The notes: generated by a model not told the origin, from the sequence alone. DNA of 52,951 nucleotides from Candidatus Omnitrophota bacterium (GCA_029561555.1 JAKQXH010000026.1:1-52951), one strand, 5' to 3'. Positions 1-7,966 are shown, counted from the first letter of the stretch. Numbers and translations: made by a program.

Positions 1-1
1 C

Positions 2-454
2 GCGACCGGCGCCGTCGATCCGGAATTTATCGTCGCGGCCGTTGATTTTATCCGGAGTTATGCCGACCGTTGCCATCACGGCAAGGAAGAAGATATCCTG
101 TTCCGGGATCTGAAGAAAAAGCCGTTGTCCGCGGAGCATGCCCGCATCCTCGGGGAATTGGAAGCGGAGCACGTTAAGGGGCGGGAGGTCACCCGGGGCA
201 TCGTCGCGGCTTATGAAAGATATCTCCGGGGGGACAAGGCTTCCGTCGGGGAGATGATCCGGCTCATGGAAGTCCTGGCTGAATTTTATCCGAAACATAT
301 CGAGAAGGAAGACAGGCATTTTTTTATCCCCTGCATGGCTTATTTTACGGAGGGAGAAAAAGAGAATATGCTTGCCGAATGTTACGAATTCGACCGCCGG
401 TTGATCCATGAAAAATACGAACAAGGCGTTCAAAAAATGGAACGGGAGAGATGA
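2..454 (+). CDS. Hemerythrin HHE-domain protein (5' end outside window)
   Basis: About 150 codons are visible; the reading frame is open to the left edge, so the start is missing. The visible part carries hemerythrin-type iron ligands: HHGKEED near the start, a central [12 protein letters not shown] helix, and [11 protein letters not shown], whose spacing fits the His/Glu ligands of a four-helix di-iron bundle. Such proteins bind O2 or NO, or protect against oxidative stress, in the cytoplasm. The stop overlaps a possible ATG of the rubredoxin gene, so the two are probably co-transcribed, which fits an oxygen or peroxide defence pair. The physiological ligand cannot be told from sequence. Confidence 0.85.
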   Translation, partial: ATGAVDPEFIVAAVDFIRSYADRCHHGKEEDILFRDLKKKPLSAEHARILGELEAEHVKGREVTRGIVAAYERYLRGDKASVGEMIRLMEVLAEFYPKHIEKEDRHFFIPCMAYFTEGEKENMLAECYEFDRRLIHEKYEQGVQKMERER

Positions 455-456
455 CG

Positions 457-615
457 ATGAGCAAATATCGCTGTACCGTGTGCGGTTATGTTTACGATCC
501 CAAAGACGGCGATCCTGCGGGGAATGTGGAGCCCGGGACGGCCTTTGATGACTTGACCGAAGAATGGCAGTGCCCTAAGTGTCACGCGCCGAAAGAGATG
601 TTCGTTAAATTTTAG
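457..615 (+). CDS. Rubredoxin
   Basis: This short gene encodes 52 residues, the usual rubredoxin length. It starts [15 protein letters not shown] and has the second metal knuckle [11 protein letters not shown], so all four iron-binding cysteines are present. An in-frame ATG six bases upstream (451) overlaps the stop of the hemerythrin gene in an ATGA arrangement; the start at 457 gives the classical N-terminus. Rubredoxins carry single electrons, often to oxygen- or superoxide-reducing enzymes. The residue after the last cysteine is His where Gly is usual (CPxCG), a mild oddity. Coupling to hemerythrin supports an O2/ROS role by context. Confidence 0.93.
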   Translation: MSKYRCTVCGYVYDPKDGDPAGNVEPGTAFDDLTEEWQCPKCHAPKEMFVKF

Positions 616-624
616 GCATAAACA

Positions 625-648
625 GGGAACACCCCCGGGTGTGTTCCC
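625..648 (+). terminator. Hairpin after rubredoxin
   Basis: An 8-bp stem GGGAACAC/GTGTTCCC encloses a C/G-rich loop just downstream of the rubredoxin stop. There is no T-run after it, so it is either an imperfect terminator or an mRNA-stabilising 3' stem. Confidence 0.45.
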
Positions 649-666
649 TCACTCAGAGAATACGAT

Positions 667-2061
667 ATGATGACAAGCCCGACTTTTGGTTCGCGCCGGT
701 TTGAGTTTCCCCGGTGCATAACGTGGGGGCTCGTGTTCATTTTGCTCGCGGCTCCGGCCTCCGGGTGCGCCCGGTATCAGCCCAAATTCGGAGGGGACAC
801 GCCCTATCTTCAACGCATGAAAACTCAGACGCGGGATTCGGTCACCATTTCCGTGGCCGGCTTGAGCGCGGCCGAGAGCAGGAAGATTTTCGGCGTGGAC
901 CTTGCGAAGCACAATATCCTTCCCGTGTGGCTGAAGATCGAGAATCACGACCCTCAAAGTTCCTATTTTTTTCTCCAGCGAGGTCTTGACCCGAATTATT
1001 TTTCCGCCGGAGAGGCGGCTTATATCGCGAGGATACGGCCCGGCATCCGGTTGTTCGACCGTCCCCTCCTGCGGATTTTAATGCCTTTGGGATTTTTTCT
1101 CGCGCCGGTCGATTATTTTTTTGTTCAGCCCGCCAATGACCGGATGCGCGAGGCGTTTACGCGGGAGGCGATCAAATACGGATGGTTTGCCCCCGGGGAA
1201 GCGAAGGCCGGTTTTGTTTTTGTGCCTTTCGAGATGGGGACCAAGCAAGTGACCGTCGATTTGATCGAACACAACCCCCAAAAGGGAAGCGAGGTCCTGA
1301 AGCGTTTTGATTTTTTTGTCGAAATCCCGGGGATCAACGCGGATTACCGGAACAAGGCGTTCGATGACCTTTATAAGCCGGAAGAGATCAGGCACATTGC
1401 CGGCGAGGCGGAGTTTCAAAAGGCCCTCGAGGAGCTCCCCTGCTGCGTGACGGACTTTCGCGGCAAGAAAAAAGGCGATCCCCTGAATCTTGTCGTGATC
1501 GCGACGCTGCCCGAGATTCTCGAGGCTTTCACGACCGCCGAATGGGACGAGACGGAAACGATTTCCTTCCGGTCGATTCTGCGGATGATCCGTTCGTTTT
1601 CGCTTAAGAAAGCCTATAATTATTCGCCGATCAGCCCGCTTTATCTTTACGGGCGGAGCCAGGACATTGCGCTTCAGAAAACCCGCGGGAATATTCACGA
1701 GAGAATGCATCTGAGGCTTTGGCTGAGTCCGATGACGTTTGACGGGAAACCCGTTTGGATCGGACAGGCGAGCCGCGATATCGGGATCCGGTTTACGGCG
1801 CGGACGTGGAATTTGATGACGCATAAGATTGATCCGGACGTCGATGAGTCGGCGCTGTACGTCCTTTCCGATCTGGTTTACCGCCGTCGTGTCGGGAAAT
1901 ACGGGGTGGTGGGGGGAGGCATCCCGAGGACGCCGGAAAATCCCGGCAGGAATCTGACGGGAGATCCCTATTACACGAGCGGGAAGAGGATGGTGATGGA
2001 ACTGCCGGCTAAGCAGGCGCCCGAAGTTCCCGCCAGGTTTTTCGTTCCCGGCGAGCAATGA
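667..2061 (+). CDS. Putative lipoprotein with LssY-like C-terminal domain
   Basis: The protein has 464 residues. An N-terminal hydrophobic segment (about residues 18-34) ends in PASGC, a plausible though not ideal lipobox, so it is probably a lipoprotein facing the periplasm. The C-terminal third, with RLWLSPMTFDGKPVWIGQ, ASRDIGI and THKIDPDVDESALYVLSDL, matches the LssY_C domain as I know it. That domain is found alone or attached to PAP2/DedA membrane proteins, and its biochemical role is unknown. The middle part was not recognised. A single gene with its own 3' region; no enzymatic function can be assigned. Confidence 0.7.
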   Translation: MMTSPTFGSRRFEFPRCITWGLVFILLAAPASGCARYQPKFGGDTPYLQRMKTQTRDSVTISVAGLSAAESRKIFGVDLAKHNILPVWLKIENHDPQSSYFFLQRGLDPNYFSAGEAAYIARIRPGIRLFDRPLLRILMPLGFFLAPVDYFFVQPANDRMREAFTREAIKYGWFAPGEAKAGFVFVPFEMGTKQVTVDLIEHNPQKGSEVLKRFDFFVEIPGINADYRNKAFDDLYKPEEIRHIAGEAEFQKALEELPCCVTDFRGKKKGDPLNLVVIATLPEILEAFTTAEWDETETISFRSILRMIRSFSLKKAYNYSPISPLYLYGRSQDIALQKTRGNIHERMHLRLWLSPMTFDGKPVWIGQASRDIGIRFTARTWNLMTHKIDPDVDESALYVLSDLVYRRRVGKYGVVGGGIPRTPENPGRNLTGDPYYTSGKRMVMELPAKQAPEVPARFFVPGEQ

Positions 2062-2076
2062 CGCAAGACAGTGGAG

Positions 2077-2118
2077 GAGATTCTTCGTCCGCCATAAAAT
2101 TTGGCGGACTCAGAATGA
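2077..2118 (+). repeat. Dispersed GAGATTCTTCG...CTCAGAATGA repeat, copy 1
   Basis: The ends GAGATTCTTCG and CTCAGAATGA flank a perfect 7-bp hairpin (GTCCGCC/GGCGGAC). The same ends in opposite orientation flank a different interior at 8301-8357. This is an intergenic hairpin repeat of a type widespread in bacterial genomes. Confidence 0.6.
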
Positions 2119-2133
2119 TAAGGTGATTCCGTT

Positions 2134-2385
2134 ATGATGATGCACAATTCGAAAGATCCGCTTCACGGCGTTACGCTCGAGATGATTCTCAACCGCTTGG
2201 TCAGGCGATACGGATGGCAAACGATGGGGAGGATTATCGCGATCAACTGTTTTAATTATGCCCCCAGCGTTAAATCGAGCCTGAAATTCCTCCGGAAGAC
2301 GCCGTGGGCCAGACAGAAGGTTGAAGAATTGTATGTGAAGATGGTGAAGGAGGAAGGGCCTTCGGCCTTTCAGTCCTCGGAATGA
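2134..2385 (+). CDS. VF530 / DUF2132 family small protein
   Basis: Eighty-three residues. The core DPLHGVTLEMILNRLVRRYGW, followed by INCFNYAPSVKSSLKFLRKT and PWARQKVEELY, is the signature of the VF530 family (DUF2132). These are small helical proteins whose structure was proposed to resemble a DNA-binding fold; the function is not established. The C-terminal tail (EEGPSAFQSSE) is not conserved. It stands alone between two hairpins; the preceding gap carries a dispersed repeat. Family assignment is strong, function unknown. Confidence 0.85.
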   Translation: MMMHNSKDPLHGVTLEMILNRLVRRYGWQTMGRIIAINCFNYAPSVKSSLKFLRKTPWARQKVEELYVKMVKEEGPSAFQSSE

Positions 2386-2421
2386 CAAGCGGAACTTGCC
2401 CCTGAGTGAAGCGAAAGGGAA

Positions 2422-2440
2422 AAAGGGTGTGACCCCTTTA
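2422..2440 (+). terminator. AAAGGG...CCCTTT hairpin
   Basis: A short hairpin lies after the VF530 gene, followed by ATTCCG. A near-identical hairpin with the same ATTCCG flank lies at 3361-3380. It could be a weak terminator or a small repeat. Confidence 0.35.
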
Positions 2441-2575
2441 TTCCGTTTCGGGCGGATGATAGAATCGGGGCGGTTGAGAAATTCCTGAGGATACCGATAT
2501 TTTTTCCGGAGGCGTGAAGCCGTGAAAGGGCGGGTTTCGCGCGCCGGCAAAGTTTGAAGAAACGAGGAGGAAAAT

Positions 2576-3340
2576 ATGAATTCCGTAACAATGGGGCTCG
2601 TCATTTTCGCAAGCGCTTTCGGCGGCGCTCTACTGGGTCTTTTTCTGTCTTCAATACTGCCCGAGCATCATCTGAGCAAGGAATCCAAGGATGCCATCAA
2701 AATGGGGGCCGGTTTTATCGCGACGCTGACGGCGCTTGTTTTGGGATTGATGATCAGTTCGGCGAAGGACTCCTTTGACCTGATCAATAACGCGATGTCA
2801 CAGGGGAGCTCCCGGATTATTCTGCTGGACCGTGTCTTGGCCCGCTACGGACCGGAGACGAAACCGATCCGGGAGGATCTCCGCCGTTCCGTCGCTTTCA
2901 CACTTGAGACTATTTGGGGGAAAAGAGGAAAGGAGTGGGCCGGAAAGATCCGGGCTTTTGAGGCGAAAGCGAGGATGGAGGACATTCAGGACGAAGTGCG
3001 CGGCCTGGTCCCGCAAAACGATGTTCAGCGCTCGTTTCAATCCCAGGCGATTGGGTTGACCGATGAATTGCTTCAGATGCGCTGGCTGACCATCGAGCAG
3101 ACGCAGTTTTCTCTCCCGACGCCGTTTTTTGTGGTCCTGTCGTTCTGGCTCGCGGCGCTTTTCGTGTCCACCGGCCTGCTGGCTTCCCGGAATACCACGG
3201 TGCTGATGGTCCTGTTCGTGTGCGCGATATCGATATCCGGCGCGGTTTTCCTGATTTACGAAATGAATCATCCTCTCGGAGGGATCATTCAGGTTTCGAA
3301 AAAGCCGCTTCTGAAAACCCTGGAGTATCTGGGGAAGTGA
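2576..3340 (+). CDS. DUF4239 (bestrophin-like) membrane protein
   Basis: The protein has 254 residues. Two N-terminal membrane segments (about residues 5-25 and 43-62) include FIATLTALVLGLMISSAKDSF, the hallmark of DUF4239. A cytoplasmic helical region follows, then two C-terminal membrane segments (about 180-230) and the ending FLIYEMNHPLGGIIQVS, also typical of the family. DUF4239 resembles bestrophin channels in topology; no transported ion is known. The start is preceded by AGGAGGAAAAT, a strong ribosome binding site. It is convergent with the MFS gene downstream. Confidence 0.82.
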   Translation: MNSVTMGLVIFASAFGGALLGLFLSSILPEHHLSKESKDAIKMGAGFIATLTALVLGLMISSAKDSFDLINNAMSQGSSRIILLDRVLARYGPETKPIREDLRRSVAFTLETIWGKRGKEWAGKIRAFEAKARMEDIQDEVRGLVPQNDVQRSFQSQAIGLTDELLQMRWLTIEQTQFSLPTPFFVVLSFWLAALFVSTGLLASRNTTVLMVLFVCAISISGAVFLIYEMNHPLGGIIQVSKKPLLKTLEYLGK

Positions 3341-3360
3341 TCCCGGGCGCGTGAACCGGG

Positions 3361-3380
3361 AAAAGGGGTGTGCCCCCTTT
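3361..3380 (+). terminator. Hairpin between convergent genes
   Basis: AAAGGGG and CCCCTTT pair around a short loop between the DUF4239 gene and the convergent MFS gene. It overlaps the last bases of the MFS reading frame. Its position suggests a bidirectional terminator. Confidence 0.4.
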
Positions 3381-4680
3381 ATTCCGTCGATTCGAGCTGG
3401 GTGGCGATATCGACGCCCGAGATGGCTTCCCGGAGGATCCCTTTCCGGAGATAAATCGGCCTGATTTTTTCCCTCAGCAGAGGGAGTCGGCGCATGAACA
3501 GAACCGCGCCGAGAATGCAGACGATCCCGCCGAAGAAAAGGGTGCCGGGCGCTCCGATCCGCGCGGCCAGTGTTCCCGCAAGCAGGCTTCCGAAAGGGGC
3601 CATGCCCGTGAAGGACATGGCGAAAAAGCTCATGGTCCGCCCGCGCTTGTCGTCGTCCACGATGGTTTGAAGAAGCGTGTTGCTGGCCGCCATTTCCACC
3701 ATCATCCCGAATCCCGCCAGTGAAATAATAACGAGTGAAAGCCGGAAGGACCGCGAAAAGGAAAAGGCGATCAGGGCGATGCCGAATGTGATGGCGGCTT
3801 GCGGGATAATTCTGCCGAGCCCGATGACACTTTTCCGGGAAGCGAGATAAAGCGCGCCGAGGAGCGCGCCGCAGCCCGAAGCGCCCATCAGGAATCCGAG
3901 CCGGTACGGCCCGCCGCCCAGGATTTTATCGGCGAAAATCGGCATCAGGATCGCGTAGGGCATGCCCATCAGACTGACCAGGGCGAGCAGGAGCAGGATG
4001 GCGCGGATGGGAACGAATCCGGAGACGTAGCGGAAGCCTTCTTTCAGTCCGTGAAAGAGATGTTCGTGGGCGCGTTTCCGGCTCGGAAGGGTAACGTCCA
4101 TGGCGAGCAGCGCGGCGATGACGGCAATGTAACTTAGGGAGTCGATCAGGAAACAAATCCCCTCGCTGCTGGCCGCGATCAGGATTCCCGCCAGGGACGG
4201 TCCGATCAATCGCGTGCCGTTGACGAGGGAGGAATTTAACGCGATGGCATTACTCAGGTCCTGCTTGTCTTCGATCAGGTGAATCATGAAAGACTGACGT
4301 GTCGGCATGTCGAAAGAGTCAATCAGCCCCTGGAAGATATTCAGGGCCAGGATTTGCCCGATGGAGATTACGCCGCTTAAGGCCAGGGCGGCGAGAAGGG
4401 CGGATTGGAGCATGGCGAGGCATTGGGTGACGATGACGAGACGGTGAAGGTTGAGCCGGTCGACGATGACCCCGGCCACGGGGGTGAGGATGAAGGACGG
4501 GATCTGGCTTGCGAATCCGACCAGCCCCAGGAAAAAGGCCGAGTGGGTGAGGCGATAAACCAGCCAGATCGTGGCGATGCGCGTCATCCAGGTGCCGGTG
4601 AGAGAGACAAACTGCCCGAAGAAAAAGAGCCGGTAATTTTTAGACCGGAGCGCGCGGAAGATCTCCTTGATCGGTTGCAT
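3379..4680 (-). CDS. MFS exporter of the MFS_3 (enterobactin-exporter-like) type
   Basis: The protein has 433 residues and about twelve hydrophobic segments. It begins with IFRALRSKNYRLFFFGQ and TWMTRIATIWLVYRLTHS, the typical N-terminus of MFS_3 transporters. The loop between segments 2 and 3 reads GVIVDRLNLHRLV, a variant of the MFS GxxxDRxxRR motif. Such proteins pump out siderophores, drugs or other small molecules, but substrate cannot be predicted here. It is a single gene, convergent with DUF4239, and its own transcription begins close to the envelope-stress genes at 4.7 kb without joining them. Confidence 0.85.
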   Translation of the reverse strand: MQPIKEIFRALRSKNYRLFFFGQFVSLTGTWMTRIATIWLVYRLTHSAFFLGLVGFASQIPSFILTPVAGVIVDRLNLHRLVIVTQCLAMLQSALLAALALSGVISIGQILALNIFQGLIDSFDMPTRQSFMIHLIEDKQDLSNAIALNSSLVNGTRLIGPSLAGILIAASSEGICFLIDSLSYIAVIAALLAMDVTLPSRKRAHEHLFHGLKEGFRYVSGFVPIRAILLLLALVSLMGMPYAILMPIFADKILGGGPYRLGFLMGASGCGALLGALYLASRKSVIGLGRIIPQAAITFGIALIAFSFSRSFRLSLVIISLAGFGMMVEMAASNTLLQTIVDDDKRGRTMSFFAMSFTGMAPFGSLLAGTLAARIGAPGTLFFGGIVCILGAVLFMRRLPLLREKIRPIYLRKGILREAISGVDIATQLESTE

Positions 4681-4741
4681 ATTTTACTAAAATTCCGTTT
4701 CTTCCCGTTTCAAAGCCAGCGGACAAACAAGAATGCCGGGC

Positions 4742-5140
4742 TTAAAAGGGGTGAGGTCCCTTTTTGAATTTTTTCCAGCGCTCTTCCATCCGCGCGTTCA
4801 TTTCATCGAATTTCTTCTGCTGTTTCGGCGTCAGGACGTTCCGGATTTCGGCCTGCGTCGCGTTGCGGATCGCCTCGAATTTCGGTTGAATCTCGGCGTG
4901 AATCGCCATCATTTCGGGCCGTTTCGCTTCGAGGATCGCGGAGATTTTCTCTTTTTGTTCCGCCGAGAGATGCAGTTTCCGGTCGAAACGGTTCAGGAGA
5001 TGCTGTTCCATGCCGCCTTCTTTCCAATGAGGGCGAAAATTCTCTCTTGCCTGCCACTGTCCGAAAGCGGTTCCCAGCGCGAATCCGATCAGAAGCGAGA
5101 TGGCGATCTGATGCCAGCTGATTTTCCAGGGCGTTTTCAT
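4742..5140 (-). CDS. Spy/CnrX-like periplasmic protein (heavy-metal-sensor type)
   Basis: The protein has 132 residues: an N-terminal membrane anchor (about residues 10-30) and a charged helical body. The repeated LSAEQKEKISAIL and LTPKQQKKFDEM follow the LTxxQ pattern of Spy/CpxP/ZraP proteins, which act as periplasmic chaperones or sense metals and envelope stress. The start is set by AAAGGAG six bases upstream, and its ATG overlaps the stop of the anti-sigma gene. It is therefore the third gene of the sigma/anti-sigma operon. A CnrX-like role as sensor for the anti-sigma factor is an inference from this context. Confidence 0.82.
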   Translation of the reverse strand: MKTPWKISWHQIAISLLIGFALGTAFGQWQARENFRPHWKEGGMEQHLLNRFDRKLHLSAEQKEKISAILEAKRPEMMAIHAEIQPKFEAIRNATQAEIRNVLTPKQQKKFDEMNARMEERWKKFKKGPHPF

Positions 5141-5589
5141 GATTGCTCCTTTATGACGAAAAGATTGCTGATTTTGGGAGTTTCCCGGGAGAAACTCCAT
5201 TGGGCGTTTTCGGGGACATGGGCCAGCAGAAGGGTCTCGGTGTCCACGACCGGTTCCTGATGAAGGATCGCGATGAAGATCAGGAACACGGCAAAGGCAT
5301 AGCCGGTGGCCGGGACCAGCCATCGCAAAAAGGGAAGAAACCAGGGCTCGGGTTCCGGCGGGACTTCTTCAAGCCGGGCGATACGGTTCATGACCCCGCG
5401 GACGAAAAATTCCGAGGGTTCGGGGGCGGGAGCTTTCGCAAACTCCGCCCTGACGTTTTCCCAACGCTCCAGCCGTTTCCGGCAATCCGGGCAGGATTTC
5501 AGGTGATCGGCGATTTCAAGCCGTTCCCGCTCCGGGAGCTCCGGATCGTGAAATTCCGATATTTTTTCGCGTATCTCTTCATGCTTCAT
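5137..5589 (-). CDS. Zinc-finger anti-sigma factor, membrane-spanning
   Basis: The protein has 150 residues when started at MKHEEIREKISEF (5589). Residues about 25-40 contain HLKSCPDC, the H-x3-C-x2-C zinc motif of ZAS-type anti-sigma domains. One membrane segment (about residues 90-112, GYAFAVFLIFIAIL) follows, then a short periplasmic tail. The start overlaps the end of the sigma factor gene by about 11 bases, which implies translational coupling. It would hold the ECF sigma factor at the membrane until a periplasmic signal arrives. One of the three shared promoter motifs sits just upstream, inside the sigma gene. Confidence 0.85.
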   Translation of the reverse strand: MKHEEIREKISEFHDPELPERERLEIADHLKSCPDCRKRLERWENVRAEFAKAPAPEPSEFFVRGVMNRIARLEEVPPEPEPWFLPFLRWLVPATGYAFAVFLIFIAILHQEPVVDTETLLLAHVPENAQWSFSRETPKISNLFVIKEQS

Positions 5590-6196
5590 GATGCGCCTCT
5601 GATTCTTTAGACGATTCCCGCGCCGGAAAAGTGTCCGCGTTTTTCTGTAATTCATGCCGGGCGCGCTTCAGCCGGGCCTTTACGGCGTCGAGCGAACACT
5701 CGAGCGTTTCGGCCAGTTCCTGATAGCTCAATCCGTGGATTTCCCTTAAGACCAGTATAGTCCGCGATTTCTCGGGGAGGCAAGCGAGCAGTTTTTGGAT
5801 CATATCCTTCTGCTCGAGCTTGTCTTCATCGTCCGGAGCCGCGCCCAGCAGGGTTTCTGCCTTCTCGCCTTCTTTTTCCAGCAGGGCGTCCCAGGATTCG
5901 GTTTTGTGCCGGGACCGTTTTCGCAGGAGGTCCAGGCAGTGATTGGCGGTGATCCGGTAAAGCCAGGTTGAGAATGCGGATTCGGCGCGGTATTGATCGA
6001 GCCGCTGATAGGCCTTAATGAAAATCTCCTGGGCGGCATCTTCCGCCTGCGCCGGATCGGACAGCAGGGTGAGGCAGTATCCCCGGACGCGGCCTTCGTA
6101 CTTGCGGACGATTTCCGCGTACTCGTTTTGCCGCCCTCCCAGGACTTCGAGGATGATTCCGTAGTCTTCGTTGGAAACAGCCTTGTAGTTTTCCAA
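5579..6196 (-). CDS. ECF-type RNA polymerase sigma factor (SigE/RpoE-like)
   Basis: The protein has 205 residues. Region 2 is clear: AEDAAQEIFIKAYQRLDQYR and FSTWLYRITANHCLDLLRK. After an acidic linker, region 4 reads LPEKSRTILVLREIHGLSYQ, then ELAETLECSLDAVKARLKRAR. The length fits a two-region ECF factor. It heads an operon with the anti-sigma and Spy-like genes through overlapping stop and start codons. Its own upstream motif (6235-6265) recurs before the anti-sigma gene and the 6978-7676 operon, so it probably autoregulates and controls the neighbouring operon. Regulon membership is inferred from the motif. Confidence 0.93.
   Translation of the reverse strand: MENYKAVSNEDYGIILEVLGGRQNEYAEIVRKYEGRVRGYCLTLLSDPAQAEDAAQEIFIKAYQRLDQYRAESAFSTWLYRITANHCLDLLRKRSRHKTESWDALLEKEGEKAETLLGAAPDDEDKLEQKDMIQKLLACLPEKSRTILVLREIHGLSYQELAETLECSLDAVKARLKRARHELQKNADTFPARESSKESEAHHEA
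5605..5635 (-). promoter_or_regulatory. ECF promoter motif, internal copy before the anti-sigma gene
   Basis: On the minus strand this reads GACACTTTT, 13 bases, then CGTCTAAAG. It lies within the 3' end of the sigma gene, about 16 bases before the anti-sigma start codon. The motif and spacing match the copies at 6235-6265 and 7791-7820. It could raise anti-sigma and Spy-like expression independently of the sigma gene. Confidence 0.6.
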
Positions 6197-6234
6197 GTTT
6201 CCCCTTCGATTTTACCGATAGCCGGTATTCTACT

Positions 6235-6265
6235 CTTTAGACGCCGCCCGAGGCCGAAAAGTGTC
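6235..6265 (-). promoter_or_regulatory. ECF promoter motif upstream of the sigma factor gene
   Basis: On the minus strand this reads GACACTTTT, 13 bases, CGTCTAAAG, about 39 bases before the sigma start codon. CGTCTAA is a common -10 element of ECF promoters and the left half resembles an ECF -35. The upstream position suggests autoregulation. Confidence 0.75.
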
Positions 6266-6313
6266 ATTAGAGGAAAAACAATGCCGCCTGAGGCCTGTGT
6301 GCCGCTATTATAC

Positions 6314-6349
6314 AAAAAAAAGAGAAGCCGGAGGTGATCCGGCTTCTCT
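6314..6349 (-). terminator. Intrinsic terminator of the DUF6515/Spy operon
   Basis: A perfect 12-bp stem (AGAGAAGCCGGA with its complement, loop of 5) is followed on the minus strand by seven T. It ends the operon containing 6978-7676 and 6422-6925, just before the sigma gene promoter. Confidence 0.88.
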
Positions 6350-6421
6350 CGGGCTGAATTCCGGGTGCGGCCGGTTTGAATCAAAGAAGGGGAAACTTGC
6401 CGGTCGCAGGAGGCCCGGGAA

Positions 6422-6925
6422 TCAGTCTCTTTTGAACTTCCGGGGACAGGCCTTTCCCGAAAAGCGTTCCTTCATTTTCGCCTCGCAAAGTGTTTTCAGC
6501 TTTTCGTCCTGCTCTTTGGTCAGAATCGTCTTTAGCTTCGCGACCGCTTCGGCCAGTGTTTTGGCTTCCGCCTTTTTCAGCTCGTATTTTTGGTCGATCA
6601 GCGTACCGACGGTCTTTGTGTCGGCCGGGTCCTCCATCATTTTTGCCTTCAGGTCGAGTTCCGCGATTTCGATTTCCGCATTCTGCTTGATTACCGATTT
6701 TTTCGTCTCGAGCATGAGGGCTTTGACCGCGCTTATTTTTTCGTCGGACAGGCCCAGCTCCGCGCGGTTTTCGAGAATCATGTGCGTCTTTCCGAAGAAC
6801 ATTCCTTCGCAATGTTTCCCTCCGCGGAATTCACGCGGTCCGTGATCGGCGTAGGCCACGGAAGACAGAACGGTGATCGCGAGAGCGAGGGCCCCCGCGC
6901 TTTTTAACCACGATTTCCTTTTCAT
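6422..6925 (-). CDS. Spy/CpxP-like periplasmic protein
   Basis: The protein has 167 residues starting at MKRKSWLKSAG, with AAGGAG upstream. A signal peptide ends near residue 26 (SSVAYA-DHG). The mature part is a charged helical protein containing LGLSDEKISAVKALMLETKK and LTKEQDEKLK, an arrangement like Spy and CpxP. It probably binds unfolded proteins or metal in the periplasm. It is the second gene of an operon driven by the ECF-type motif at 7791-7820 and closed by the terminator at 6314-6349. It is a distant second Spy-like protein next to the one at 4742-5140. Confidence 0.78.
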   Translation of the reverse strand: MKRKSWLKSAGALALAITVLSSVAYADHGPREFRGGKHCEGMFFGKTHMILENRAELGLSDEKISAVKALMLETKKSVIKQNAEIEIAELDLKAKMMEDPADTKTVGTLIDQKYELKKAEAKTLAEAVAKLKTILTKEQDEKLKTLCEAKMKERFSGKACPRKFKRD

Positions 6926-6977
6926 GACGGATCTCCTTTTCGTTGAATTTGATGTAATCCCGTATTTTGAAAATTCT

Positions 6978-7676
6978 CTATTGCGCATTTTTGGAATCGC
7001 TTTCCCCCGCTTTCCCGGGGTTGATGTAACGTTCCTTTAATTGATCTACCGTCGGGTGATCGGGATAAAATTCGCCCTGCGGCCCCAGGAACCCGGTATT
7101 GGTTTTCCTGAGCGTCACAAGGGTGAAGGTCCCGTCTCCGTTCGGGAGATGAATTTCGAACGTGTCGATTTTTGTTTCGTCGATTCCGGCGGGGAGGGCG
7201 GTTTGCGTATTGGCCGGAGCGGGTTGAGACGGCGCCTGCGTGTAAGAAGCCGGCGGAACCGCGGCGACAGGCTGAGCGGTCACAATCGGTTGAGGGGCCG
7301 GCACCGTCGGCGGGGTAACAACCGTGTAGCCTCCGGGCGCCGGCGCGTAATAGGTGTAGCCGTATTCATAGTAAGGCGCGCGGTTGACGAATACGGTTGT
7401 GTAACCCGGAGGCAGGGCCGGGACTACCGCTCCCGCGGGGGGTGTGACGACTGCGTAACCCGCGGGGGTGTACCGGTAGAACAAACCTTCGCAGTAGAGA
7501 TAAGTCAAGCCTCCCACCAGCAGTGAAATATAGCCGGGCGGCAGACGGTGGGCGATAAAGTCCCGGTGCGGCGCGCCCTTATGAAACGGGACCGGCCCTC
7601 CGTGCTGCGCGAAGGCCGGAATGGACTGGCTCAAAAAAAGGAAAATTAAAGCTCCTGTGATTTTCTTTCCGAACAT
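6978..7676 (-). CDS. Secreted DUF6515-like protein
   Basis: The protein has 232 residues with a signal peptide (cleavage after about residue 23, PAFAQHGG). The first half has repeated tyrosine- and proline-rich units such as LPPGYISLLVGGLTYLYCEG, GYAVVTPPAGAVVPALPPGY and GGYTVVTPPTVPAP, which I associate with DUF6515. A Pro/Ala/Gln-rich linker leads to a C-terminal domain (about residues 165-220, TFEIHLPNGDGTFTLVTLRK). The role is unknown; envelope location is likely. It is the first gene after the ECF-type promoter at 7791-7820, and is co-transcribed with the Spy-like gene, which suggests an envelope-stress function. Confidence 0.72.
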   Translation of the reverse strand: MFGKKITGALIFLFLSQSIPAFAQHGGPVPFHKGAPHRDFIAHRLPPGYISLLVGGLTYLYCEGLFYRYTPAGYAVVTPPAGAVVPALPPGYTTVFVNRAPYYEYGYTYYAPAPGGYTVVTPPTVPAPQPIVTAQPVAAVPPASYTQAPSQPAPANTQTALPAGIDETKIDTFEIHLPNGDGTFTLVTLRKTNTGFLGPQGEFYPDHPTVDQLKERYINPGKAGESDSKNAQ

Positions 7677-7790
7677 GGTTTTCTCCTTCGATTAGGTCAA
7701 AATCAATTGCTTCGGTATTCCTGGAATCAAACCTTTTCATTGAAAATCGTTCTTTCGGCATTTCAAATTCCTCCGTGCGTTTCTCTGTGG

Positions 7791-7820
7791 TTTAGACGCG
7801 CCCGGTTGTTTAAAAGTGTC
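7791..7820 (-). promoter_or_regulatory. ECF promoter motif upstream of the DUF6515/Spy operon
   Basis: On the minus strand this reads GACACTTTT, 13 bases, CGTCTAAAC, about 115 bases before the start at 7676. Its conserved blocks and spacing match the sigma gene's own promoter motif, linking this operon to the ECF regulon. Confidence 0.7.
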
Positions 7821-7966
7821 ATGTCGAGCGGAGCGATAGCGGAGATTTGCCGGAGCGAAGTGATGCTGGATAATTCCCGGGGACCGGGTTAAGATAGGGC
7901 GGGAACGGTCCCGGCGGGCCGGGAGAACCGGTCCCGGCGGGGAAACATAAAAACCGGAGGTGGGAA

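Noticed and set aside
1078-2058. Long minus-strand open frame opposite the LssY-like gene
   Set aside because: No motifs, no ribosome binding site, and wrong-frame composition; the plus-strand gene has family motifs.
4745-4766. AAAAGGGG...CCCTTTTT as a terminator of the Spy-like gene
   Set aside because: It lies within the last codons of the gene and its arms pair poorly.
7906-7941. Two 13-bp direct repeats CGGTCCCGGCGGG as a regulatory site
   Set aside because: They lie in locally very GC-rich sequence with related fragments around, so chance duplication cannot be excluded.
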